Source: Colletotrichum lupini | Taxonomy: Eukaryota > Ascomycota > Sordariomycetes > Glomerellales > Glomerellaceae | Direction of reading: 5' to 3' | Assembly: GCF_023278565.1 (NCBI RefSeq) | Contig: NC_064675.1 | Location: 3,472,001 to 3,536,000, forward strand | DNA: 64,000 bases | Part shown: positions 48,034-58,700 of the stretch, piece after piece | Numbering within the stretch: the stretch's first letter is position 1 | Layout: every line of letters begins with the position of its first letter | Notes under the pieces: generated by a model | What the model was told of the DNA's origin: nothing | Databases searched by the model: none | Seen by the model: only the letters and a program-made list of their open reading frames with translations | Translations under genes and position numbers: made by a program

Positions 48034-48051
48034 GGGAGGGGAGGGGAGGGG
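48034..48051 (+). repeat. G-quadruplex-type GGGGA repeat
   Basis: Runs of three or four G (48034-36, 48038-41, 48043-46, 48048-51) are separated by single A bases, as in the tract at 15158. Confidence 0.65.
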
Positions 48052-50860
48052 AGGAGGCAGATCGCCGCCAAAGAAGGACTCCTGTCGGGAACAGCATCCT
48101 AGGATGGGAATACCCTCAGCAGCACAACCAGCATCAACCTGCTCATTACACCAAAGCTACCGGACACAAGCAAATTACTACACAGTGAATGAATGCAGCC
48201 GCAAGGACATCTCCGGACAGCACTATGCCTACTCATAAACAGATATGACAGTTCGACATTTTGCGTACGTACAAGCAATCACAAGATCAAGAGCTCCATG
48301 CCCCTGTGAATTCTCGGTTCATTGCCCCCTGCTTCATGCTGGGCGAGCGGCGAGCCGCTCCATCCATGGAAGAAGTGGAGGAAGGATCCCCGAATCCCGA
48401 TATGCGTTGACGAGCCCGCCTTAGTCGATGCGAGCGAGAGAGCGATACGAGCGGCAGCCGGCAAAAAAACAAAGGCACTCACCAGAGTCCAGATCGGTCT
48501 CTGTCCGACGGCCCCTGTCAATGTGTATTTCGGGCCACGGCGGTGACGATGCAGCAACCGCAGCGTGGAAGAGGAGCCGCATCGTGAAGCGGCAATATAC
48601 ATGAACCTTCTTGGACCAACCCAAGAGCAGCTATTACGTTGAGCAAATTTAACTTGCCCACCCTTCGTGTAGGTTGTCGCCGTCGTCACCTAGGCTCTAG
48701 CTGTCGGCACTTACAAGCGGACGCCAAAAACGGCCATCGTCTAGAGAGAGAGAAAGACAGAGAGAGTCAAGGCGATATTGCGGTCTTTCTCCGGAGTGTC
48801 AAAAATGGCTGGACAACTGGAGCAGTTCGTAACTTCGTACCAGCCAGGCAATAAAGTGACGAGGCGGGAGGGCGACGTCAAGTGGGGTTTTGGAGGGCCA
48901 TCGTGTCTCAAGGGTTCACCCCGACAGCTTTCTCGCCCACCGCTAATTTACGAGCTACAGGCGCTACAGAAGCATTATTGCTTTTTTCTCTATCCTGTGT
49001 TTTATTTTATTTTCTTTGTTTTTTTCTGCTCGCCTGCTCGTCTTCGAAACCCTTGGAACTAGGTAACCTGGTCACTTACTTAGGAAGCTGGGGCAGTTGA
49101 AGCCCGTGATCTCGAATGACACGAGCTTGGCCGTCTAGAAGCTCTGCAAAAGAGCCAAGAGCCCCTACGAACTAAACCTTAGAGGAAGGTACAGAGGCCG
49201 TTTGTAAGGATAGGTTCGGTATCCCGGGGGCGTTAGCGGCGGCTTGACTGCGGCAAGAAGAAGGAGACTGAGTTGAAGACACGCGAGCAGCCCCGTTGGT
49301 CAAGGAGGTTCCCAGCGATCTTCATTCAACGACGTGGGCAGCGCGGGCTAGCGGCGTGGGCCGGGGCATTCGCCTTACGTACAGAATAGCCGCTTCAATT
49401 TCAGGGTCCTTTTGGCTTCTGGAAGATTGTAAGCAAAGCTGAAGCAGCGTCGGACCTTGCTTCTCGACTGGGCATGGGGGGGTTAATGGTCACGGACGAG
49501 ACGAGACGAAGGGAACAATAAGCCGGAGCAGCGCACGGAAGATGAAGCGAGCAGCAGAGACAATGCCGGGGGCCGTGCTGAAAATGGAGCGAAGAAAGAG
49601 GGCGAGCCTCGAGGAGGAGGAGGATTGGAGGAGGCTAGGGGAGGAAAGGAGAGGAACCCGCGGGAGGCTTGGAGGGCACTTTCGGAGGAGGGAGTTTCGA
49701 CTTTCGAGCCACTGTGGAAACATATTCTTCCAGGACCAGAGCCAGAGCCAGAGAGCCAGAGGCACGGGAGGCTATCCGTTCTGCAGTGGCAGTTGGGACG
49801 AGACGAGGACTTGGTGGCCCCCGGCGTATCGTCCTGAGTTGGACAAGGGTTCGGACCTCTCTACAGCCAACCACAACCCGGGTAGAAGACCGCTGCCCAC
49901 CCGGCGACAGGACCAGGGCGGTGGCTAAACCGCTTCCAGGCTAGAGGACGCTTGGCCTACTTTGGCTCTGGGCCTCTTTTTGGCTGTGGCTCTGGCTCTT
50001 GTAGCGGTCTTTTCTTGGGAAGGGCCTTCCGGGGGAGGTGGACCACGGCGCGGAATTGGGAGGGGGGAGAGTCTGAAGAGTGAGAGAGAGGGTGAAGTGA
50101 GGACGGGGATTCCTTGCAGCGCGAAAGGGCGGTCGCCGCCGTCGCCGCCGCCGCTGCGATGATCGTGGCCGCCGCCTTTGCGCCTCACGTATCCGCGGTC
50201 CCAGGGTTGTCGTACCGCGCTCCCTTGACTTACTACTAACCAAGTGGTGGTGTGTGGCCTGAGCTGCTCTCGCCGCGGCTTTTTTGAAGTTTCCCACGGG
50301 GACTGTAGTGACCATATAGGTTTACAGTATGCTGCTTTGGTCGCGATATTGTTTTGGCTTGAAGGTTGTATGTATGTGCTGGAGTTGATGAAACTTTAAA
50401 CTCAGCAACGTGTGGATGTAAGTTGGTAGCGAAACCAGAGAAACGGCGAGGCAAAGCGTTGTGGGCAGAAGAAAGTGACGATGGGCCACCTTTGACGGAG
50501 AGAGTACGGTACCGGCGGTATGCACAGAGGAAAGGAAAGCCATGCCGAGAGAAGGTACAGAGAGAGAGAGGCAGAGGGTGTGTGTCTTGTTTACTACTGC
50601 TTTCAAGTCTCACGCCCACCATACGTCTCTCAGAGCAGATAGGTACGGATAGAGAGCGAGAGAGACGACGAGAATGAGAGAGAGAGAAAGCAGAGAGTGA
50701 GAGGGTGGATGAGAGACACGCCCCCCTTCTCATTCCTCACTCTCTTTCCTGTCTGTACCGTCGTCTACTAACTGCGTATGGTCTGGCACTGGAGGAGAGG
50801 AAGAGGGCGGGCAACTCCCTCCGCCAATTGCCGCAGGAATAAATCTAATAGGGAACCCGC

Positions 50861-51581
50861 TCCCGCATCCCCCCCCCCCCCTCCCCCCTTCCCTTTTCCA
50901 CCCACCGCCCATAAGATAGTGTACGTACTCTCCTACAGCGCACCCCCCTCCATCCGACTGAATCGCCCTCAAGGCTACTGGGCCTCTCATCCTCACGCCC
51001 CCCCTCATTCCGCACCCCCGAGTCTCGTCCCATCCATTTAGACCCCAAGCATCCCGCCCAAACTACTTCACCAATCCGCTCCCCTCCATCGCAACGCACG
51101 CATCTTTATCTTGCTGCGATTGCCTACTCACTCACCACTCCCGATCAGGTCATCTTCACCTCACTTACACCTCACATTCACAAGCAAACCCAAAAAGTAC
51201 GACCTCGTTTGGTGGCACAGCGCATCCTTATCTCTACACCGACAACCACCGTCCAACACAACCACAACTATACCCATACCTCTACTATCCTCTTGGGCAC
51301 CGCTTCGATCTGCGGTTCACACCAGGTTTAATACCAAGCATTCCCGAACAAACGCGACGCCAATAACCTCGTCCCGCTCTTTTTTTCTAATCACCAAACA
51401 CTTCGCCGCAACAACTATTCGTTGCTTTTCATCATCGATTCTCACGAGAAATCAACCACGCGCCCTTTCGACTTCCAGCAATCGAGCGCCTTGAACACCT
51501 AGGACGCCCTGCATCCTTCACCGTCGAGCTTCACTTACACCAACAATTCCTATAAACCAACCTCACCTCGACTTCGACACA
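50861..51581 (+). promoter_or_regulatory. Pyrimidine-rich promoter and leader of the FYVE gene
   Basis: A C-run (about 50869-50888) is followed by about 650 bases of C-, T- and A-rich sequence with very few G runs. It contains repeated CACC, ACCAC and CTCAC words and leads up to the ATG at 51582. This is the usual look of a long ascomycete 5' leader. Confidence 0.5.
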
Positions 51582-52511
51582 ATGGCAACTGACCTCATAA
51601 TGCCTACCCTCGCCGAGCAGCGCGGCCCCTCCTTCTACCCTCAGGATCGCCCTCACTTCACACACACTCGATCCCACTCCTTCCAAACAGTACCGCAACC
51701 GCAGCCCTTTCGCAACCGCACATCACCCTTGAGCACTCCTCACGAAGGCTCTCCCACCTCGCCCAAGTCGTGCCTCACCGAGTCGGTTCGCCCCGTTTAC
51801 GTGCCCGCCGTCCTCCGCCCAAATCAGCACCACTCCAAGAAGCCGCGCGCTCCCAAGGTTGAGGACCTCGACGGCGAGGATTTGCTCTGCTTGCGCCGCG
51901 CCAACAGCAGCTTCATCAGCCTCCCTGGCTTCAGCGTTCTCGGAGCCAAGCTGTCGCGCCGCTCTACCGGTGACAGTGGCAAGGTTATTGACCTCGAGCT
52001 GGACCCTGAGCTCTTCCCTGACGTCGCTGGCGAACCCACTCGCAAGCACTGGAAGGTATGTTGGATCTATCACAACAATCTCGCCCATTTGCCTTGAAGT
52101 ATATAACTAACAGAATTCCAACAGCCCGACTCCGAGTCCATCATGTGCGACGACCCAACTTGCAAGCGCAAGTTCAACGCCCTGAACCGTCGCCATCACT
52201 GCCGCCGCTGTGGCAACATCTTTTGCGGCACCCACTCTGGCGAAGCCATCCCTCTGGACGAGGACTGCAACTACAACCCCAGAGGAGTCCTCGCTCGCGC
52301 CTGCTTTCACTGCTTCACCGAATTTAAGGTATGGAAGAGCCGTAACGGCAGCCGCAGCGGTAGCGATCAGAGCTCCGACTCCTCTGGCACCCCGTCGAGC
52401 CCCATCGTCGCGAGCCCCGTTGCCCCGATGATGCCTGGCATGCTTCCCCCTACCAAGGGCCCCGAGGTAGCTGCTAGTGTTCCTCGCGACTGGAACTGGA
52501 GCACATTCTAA
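51582..52511 (+). CDS. FYVE zinc-finger protein, 286 aa
   Basis: My two exons are 51582-52055 and 52125-52511, with a GTATGT-CAG intron. ATG 51582 has context GACACAATGG. The first 155 residues are Ser/Pro-rich and likely disordered. The FYVE domain spans about 157-225 and shows the diagnostic WxxD (W157, D160), RRHHCR (180-185) and RAC (216-218). Zinc ligands are C166, C171, C184, C187, C192, C218 and C221, with His 195 in place of the usual cysteine after CG. The Ser/Pro tail ends NWSTF. FYVE domains bind phosphatidylinositol 3-phosphate on endosomes and vacuoles, so a role in endosomal trafficking is likely; the specific orthologue is unclear. The intron falls inside WKPD, between K158 and P159. 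Confidence 0.93.
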
Positions 52512-55000
52512 ATGTACACTGTACATTGGAGACGACAAAGAAAGCACAAGGGTGTTCTCGCACCCAGTGGATTACGACTCACGGCCTTAATGAAGAGCGA
52601 AACAATAGAATCATAGACTTACTCACACGACGGTGGCGATTCTCACTAGCCGCCCCGACGACACCAGACATGGAGAGTCACCAACACACCCCTTCGACTC
52701 ACACACCAATACCCATTAATGGACTGCACCATGCGTCACCCATTATCACTTTCATCCGCAATAGAACGCCTCATCGGTTTTCGAGCCCTGCCGGATTGGC
52801 TTGGACTCTGTTTTGCATTTACAGCGTGGCGTTGGACGGACACTCAAAGACTCGGATTTGGCTTTGCCAAACTCCCCTCATATCAATCGCATATGGAAAA
52901 GGGTTGCTTTTACGGGAAAGCGATACAACCGGGCTCTTAATTTTCAACACTCCAGTTTCTACGGAGTTTTAGCGGCATACCCCTCTGAAGGCTTATACCC
53001 TGATGTGACGGCCACATGCTTTTCGCACCGCGTACTCGGATCTCCATCCGGGGGTATGACTATCCTACACCTGAGATTGGGGGAGAAGAGACGAGAGGGC
53101 GGAGCAAGTCGGCCGAACGCCTTCATGGATCGGCGTTGCGTGTATTTAGAGTTGCCGTCACCGTATTGGTTGATGGTTCGGAGATCCAGAGAGGGGGGAT
53201 GGTGGGAAACAACCTGGACGGAGCGGACGCGCAGCCAACCTTGTTCGCGCTGGCGGCCGAGTCCAGCCGCTTTTGCCTCTCTCACTCTTCCGAGGTCTCG
53301 GAAGAAACAATACAAACAATTGCAAACAAACTCTCCCATTGACTCTAAACGTTGGCTCGTCGGTGACTTGTGATTTAAGTCATGTATGTGATACATGTTC
53401 GAGGGAGTGACTGTTGAGTCTGTTTTGTCTTGACTTTGGCGGCCGGAGCTCTATGGTATCTCGCGTGCTGATACAGATGATGAAGACGTGCGGCAACATT
53501 GCTACCATAAAAACAAGGGTGAGTATGCTACCAGGATATGAGAGCACCGTGGACCCCGGTGCGCTTACTCCTGGAAGCCCAGAGGCTGGTTGAACTAGTG
53601 GTCGGATGAGTACCAATCACCAGGCCTTCAACCGTTTTGGTCTCAGTACTATTCTCTCATATGATGGCCTACGAGGATGAGAATCAGGAGGTGTTTGTCA
53701 TCGGGAGTGGGAGTGGTCTTTTTGAATATTCTCTGCTGAATGGGACACGAGCGTTGAAAAGTGGTGTTATCAAGGTCCTGCGAGCTCTACGGTTCCCGTG
53801 TCTACTAATTAGAAGGACTCTCCCATAGGTTTCTAGGTGTTATCACATGAGTAAAGTCTTTCCCGGTCTCAACTTCACGCGATGCTGACCGAGAGGCCTA
53901 ATGAATTGTCTTTCTGTCGGTTTAGGCCATGACAACGGGATTCCTTAGTCACGCTCTATACACCCCTTTCCTAAGGTTATGGCAGCTGCTGCCTGCAATT
54001 AGTAAACATTCATGATGTCTCTCTATTTGCGAGCCGGGAACATTCGTAACACCGCTTTCGATACTTGACTCACCGCCCAACGGTCAGATGTCGTTGACCT
54101 GTGCGGAGTAAAATCGGTCAGCCATAGGTCGTGTGCGGTGTAAGGCAGGTCGTCGGTCGTTGGTGGTGGTGGGTGGTCATCATTCTTGAGCCGAAGGTAG
54201 CCTAGCGTTCTGCATTGAATCGAACGTCGGACCTCGACGGGTCGTTTCCTCTGGTGATCTTGTTGTCTCTTTTCTTGCTGTCTGTATGACTGCTCGCATT
54301 TTCCTTGTCCCATTCAATTAATTTGTTTCGAATTTCCCACGTGTGGCTGTGCTGCTGATATTTTGATGTCTTCTTCCTCGCGAGATTCATCGGTATCTGC
54401 GAGTTGGGTGGAGAGAGTGTTCCCGGATAGGCTAAGCCCGACCTGGGAGCTTCAGTAGCATGTGAGGAAATGCAAGATGCGAGGCCCAGATATCCAGCTA
54501 GGAGAGGCGGTCACGGTGAGCAAGAAGAAGAGGAGGTGAGGCCAAACACACACCTATAGTAAGGTAGCCCCCGCGCCTGCTGCGGTTCGATTTAGCTTGA
54601 GAGGGAGCTTGGGGAAAGAAGAAACTAGGCGAGAGGCTAGCTCCTGGGTGCCTAGGAGCTTGGATTAACGACGAGAGGAAGGGGGGTGTATGCATGTGTA
54701 GTACGTGTACCTAGGGCGATTTGAGTGTGTGCTTTGTATGATTCATCGCCGTAAGCGTCGTCGTGATTCGTCTACCTGGATCTCGCCGCCCTTTTCTCCA
54801 GCACTGCTAGGTAGATGACTCTGCAGGGCCGTTGTTGGCCTGGCTTGTGGCGGCAAGGGAATTGTTCGAGTTAGGTATGGGATTTTGGTTTGCTGGTACC
54901 TTGAGAGCCTCCCATGCCGTGGCCACTTCACTTCTTCCAGAGCTACTGTCTTCGAGTCTGCTCGTCGCAGGCGAACATGACGAAGTGAGTGAAAGCTAGG
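52512..55000. other. Intergenic stretch after the FYVE gene
   Basis: This is probable 3' UTR followed by gene-free sequence. Minus-strand frames at 54202-54390 and 54023-54313 are short and unsupported. Confidence 0.4.
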
Positions 55001-55084
55001 TATCGTTCCAAGTAGTCAGGTGTGTTCCCATGTGTCCAGGACGCGAATATGAGTTAAAAACACTACTACCTATTTCCAAATCAG

Positions 55085-55432
55085 CACGACCTTGATTGGG
55101 ATACAATACATGACGGAGGCAAAGTCGCACAAGGTTGGACGAAAGCAGCGGACATCGAAAACGATCAGCAAAGGGCTAATGGAAATCCCCACCCCCGAGA
55201 ATCCACAATCCCATGGGTTCCCCAAGATAGACTTGCTTGGTTCCTTCTTGCCCTAGTTTATCTTCCCAATTCATACAAGGCAGTGCCTATTCCGGACGGG
55301 CGTTATGCGCGAGTCGAAAAACGAAACGTTGTACCCTATGAACGAGCTCTCCGCAGACAAGCAGGGCGTTCGATACATCTTGCCACACAAGATGAGTACG
55401 TTTCGAGCTTTTTGCGCCTCATCGTATTGTAA
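55085..55432 (+). other. Start-less open frame, possible exon or gene fragment
   Basis: A frame of 115 codons with no internal ATG runs from just after an acceptor-like CAAATCAG to a TAA. Its translation looks protein-like: DLDWDTIHDGG, then IPWVPQDRLAWFLLALVYLP, then IPDGRYARVEKR. It could be the last exon of an unseen gene or a fragment of one. No upstream exon with matching phase was found, and I recognise no family. Confidence 0.25.
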
Positions 55433-56668
55433 AGCCTTTTTTTAATCTGTTTCCAGAATCCGGATCATAACTTGAGGTTGACTAAATAACATATTCATTT
55501 ACCTATGCACTGCGCTTGGAATGGAGTCAGGGCGCAAAAAGGGCAAACAAGAGCTACATGGCGTGTAGAGAACGAGGCTTCGCAGTAATTCAATAATGCA
55601 ATCTATTATTCGGAGACAGAGAGAAACTCGCTTCAGGGTTCAGTGGCGAATTCGACTCTCTCGTATCGTGGCCGAACCCGTTTCTGGAAGACCAACGACG
55701 ACTACCTTGCCCACACGCCCCGGATACCAGAAATACGTGTGGCATTGGTCTAGTTGACAATCTTCAGCAATCGTTTCGATTTACACGCATTCATCAGTAC
55801 CGTAGAGAACTCATCAAACATTTCAACTTGGCGACTCATTTGAAGCAGCTCTCATGCAGCGCGACGTGGTCGTACGGTTTCACTCGAAACCACTACGACT
55901 GACTCACACATCCAGAGACAACTTGCCCCAGAAAACCCAGAGACAAACAGCCAAGAGATCGACAAGGTGGATATGCGGGTGAACAAAAAAGAGAGAGGAA
56001 AGGCTGAACACGGCATACTAATTTTGGTACGTCTACCACCCCCCCTTCCTCTCCCCTCCTTCCGACCACATCGGAGTGAGCTCCGGTTTTGGCCCCCACC
56101 GCATCCGGAAGACGACAAAAATGCGGAGAAGATGGTCCGGCTGATCGGACCCGAGAGTTCGGGTCTGTATCCCATAATTTCGCCGCCACCGCGTCGTCAC
56201 ACGAGGTGGCTTTCCCCCTTTTCCCCGTTCCGGGAATGTTGTACAATTATGCTTCTACACCCCGGATGTGAATGATGGAAATCCTGATAAATACATTTCC
56301 TAGGCCGTAAATTCGACCTGACACCTCTTCAACAAAAACCAATATGCACGAAAATATTTAACATGTAAAATTTCATATTGATGATGGCTATACATACTTG
56401 CACCGGATGGATGACACCCGGCTCGCACTATTTACCCTATGCGCAAAATGCAAGACACTAGACGGTCACGACTAGATAACGAGCGCTCCGGGTGATGCGA
56501 ATGCTTTACCCCAATCATGTTTTCCCAGCTCAAAACGCCGTTGAATCAAACCCAATGCCGCCTCCACGAGAAGACCTCTTTCAGGCTTCTCTTCCAGCCG
56601 TGTTTCCCCCTTTCCCCTTTTCCAATTACGTCCTAAATTCAGGACCGATCCATGCGTGCCAACTTTCG
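55433..56668. other. Intergenic stretch and elongase 3' flank
   Basis: No gene is supported. The last few hundred bases are probably the 3' UTR of the minus-strand elongase. Confidence 0.4.
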
Positions 56669-58145
56669 CTAGTGCTTGGCCTTGCCGTTACCAGCGCGCT
56701 TGGGGCTGCCCTCGACGTTGTACGAGGCAGAGCCGTTGTAGATTTCGCGGTTGACCTCGCGGGCGGCGTCCCAGCCAGCCTTCTCCGCAAGAGTAACATT
56801 GCTCTCACGGCGGGCCTTGCCCTTACCCTTGGGTGCGGCGGTGCTGCGGCGGATGTAGCTGCGGATGAAGAACATGACGAACAGGTAGGTGAGCGGTGCC
56901 AGGTACAGGACGTTGAGCCAGATGGCAAAGGTCTCGCCGCTGGTGGTAACGCAGGGCTGGGTGACGAAGATGGTCTCAGCAACAAAACCGGGCTGAGGGG
57001 GGGCAGCAGCGGCGGCGGCGACGGAGACAGCGGCAGCCTCCTCAGCGACCTTAGCAGAGGCGCCGAAGACCATGTCCTTAAGAGCCTCAAAGGCGCCAGT
57101 TGCGGCAGTGGCAACGGTCTCGGCGGCGGTGCTGGTGGAAGACTGGGTGATAGCATCGGCACCCTTCTTGGCAGTGTAGACAGTCACGGGGACGGTGTAC
57201 GAAACGAAGGAGTGGGCCATGGCGTAGGTAGCTCCGACAAGGAACTGGGTGATCTGGAGAGTGGTGAGGGTTCGCTTGATGGCCATGGGGACGCGGATGT
57301 TGAAAGCGGTGATGGTGTAGTAGGTGTACTAGACGACTGTTAGCAACACTTCAGTTGAGCAAAATAGGCGCAAAACTTACCATCATGGCATGGATGAAGG
57401 AGTTGACTAGGACAAACATCCAGATAGGGGCGGACATGTAGCGCATACCAGCCCACATGCACATCATGGCACCGGCGTGGTGGTAGGTCTGGAGGGTGGA
57501 GCTGAGCTTGCCCTTGGCGAGGATGATGAAGGTGTCAAGGACCTCGTAGAACTTGCTCAGGTAGAAGATCCAGCCGTAGAAGGCGAGTCCCTCATTCCAG
57601 ATTCTGCCAGTGGCCTCGCGGCTGGGGCGTCCATCAAAGCCAAGAGCGTTGTTGCCGGTCAAGCTGGACCAGTAACCGACAGTCTCGTTGTAGACGGTGG
57701 CGGCACCGAAGCCTCCGTTGCCGTTGAGCTGGCAGAAGCTGTCGGCAGTGGCAGCCAGACCATTGGGGCCAAAGGGGCTCACAACGCTCCTACGCATGCC
57801 GCCGAGCATGCCCCAGAAGGTCCAAGCCGAGTAGACGGCGAGGAAGACATTGTGCAAGACGACAAAGGCGAAGAAGGGCTTGGTCTTGCTGATTCCCCAA
57901 GGCTTACGGTTGGTCGAGTTGTTGTACTTGTTCAGGAGCTTGACGGTGACGGCGTAGAGAGTGGCAATGGTGATGGGCACTCTGGGGTCAAGAGCGGCGG
58001 TGAAGATATTGTCGGGAATTTGGACCGGAGGGGCTGCGGCGATGGACCCGGGGAAAGGTGGGGGAATGGCCATATGCGCGCCATCGGGCGGGAAGGTGAA
58101 GAGGGAGGCGGACGGGAGCTCGCCGAGCACGGTGACGCCGGCCAT
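56669..58145 (-). CDS. ELO-type fatty acid elongase, 474 aa
   Basis: My two minus-strand exons are 58145-57381 and 57328-56669, with a GTAAGT-TAG intron. I chose ATG 58145 (MAGVTVLGEL); the frame extends to an ATG at 58268, which would add 41 residues. GNS1/SUR4 (ELO) landmarks are KFYEVLDTFIIL (198-209), QTYHHAG (219-225) in place of the HxxHH box, NSFIHAMMYTYY (248-259, across the intron) and TLQITQF after it. About seven hydrophobic segments fit a multi-pass ER protein. A long N-terminal lead and an Ala-rich loop (about 310-365) lengthen it beyond the roughly 310-350 residues of yeast ELO proteins; the tail is basic. It would condense malonyl-CoA with acyl-CoA to lengthen fatty acids. Chain specificity is not readable. 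Confidence 0.93.
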
Positions 58146-58700
58146 GGTGGGGGAGCTTAATTGACCAATTGAGTCGGGGCTTGGTTTTTTGGAAAAAGTT
58201 GCGGTCCCGCCAATGCTAATTGCTCGGGCGTTGGGGAATTTGCTGAGTCGTGGCAATTGGAGTGACAAGCTAAAAGCAAGCTAGACACACAATGCACGCA
58301 CGTTCGAAAGTCGTTCTTGACAGTAATGTCTCGGCACGAAGACTGACAGCTGTAGTGCTAACACACACACACACACACACGCAGGTATTGGGTCGATGGT
58401 GGAAGAGACGGTAGTCGGTTCGATCGTCGAGCGACTGGTATGCGGTCCGGTCCAGAAGAGGTGGTGGACGAACGTGGGAGAGAAGAGAGGACGAGAAAGA
58501 GACAGAAGGAAGCTCTGTTTCTCTGAAGGGAGTGGCACAGAGAGATCTGGCGAAAGAGAAGGCTTGAGACAGAGGCCAAGACAACGTTCCAGTCCGACGA
58601 GGGTTTGTCGAAGGAGACGAGAGTGTGCCGGGTGAGCTTGGGACAGAAGAGGAGAATAGAGAAAGAAGAAAGAACAGCAGAGACGACAAGGTCAATGCGA
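58146..58700 (-). promoter_or_regulatory. Promoter and leader of the elongase
   Basis: The plus strand is GA-rich (58470-58690), so the minus strand is CT-rich upstream of the elongase ATG, as before other genes here. A CA microsatellite lies within it. Confidence 0.5.
58361..58380. repeat. (AC)10 microsatellite
   Basis: Ten AC units lie about 216 bases upstream of the elongase start, within its probable leader. Confidence 0.85.

Larger units (their letters stand above)
45001..50860. other. Gene-free, repeat-speckled stretch
   Basis: Several mutually overlapping long frames (for example 45641-46645 plus and 45165-45836 minus) look like chance frames in GC-rich DNA: they are rich in Arg, Ser and Cys and have no domain. 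The stretch contains a GTC triplet run, a G4 motif and purine-rich tracts near 50570-50710. Confidence 0.4.

Noticed and set aside
51723..52547. Minus-strand frames over the FYVE gene
   Set aside because: They are antisense of confidently identified exons.
56492..58160. Plus-strand frames 56492-57343 (283 codons) and 57477-58160 (227 codons)
   Set aside because: They are the antisense of the elongase exons; Gly/Asp/Val-rich composition is typical of a mirrored coding strand.
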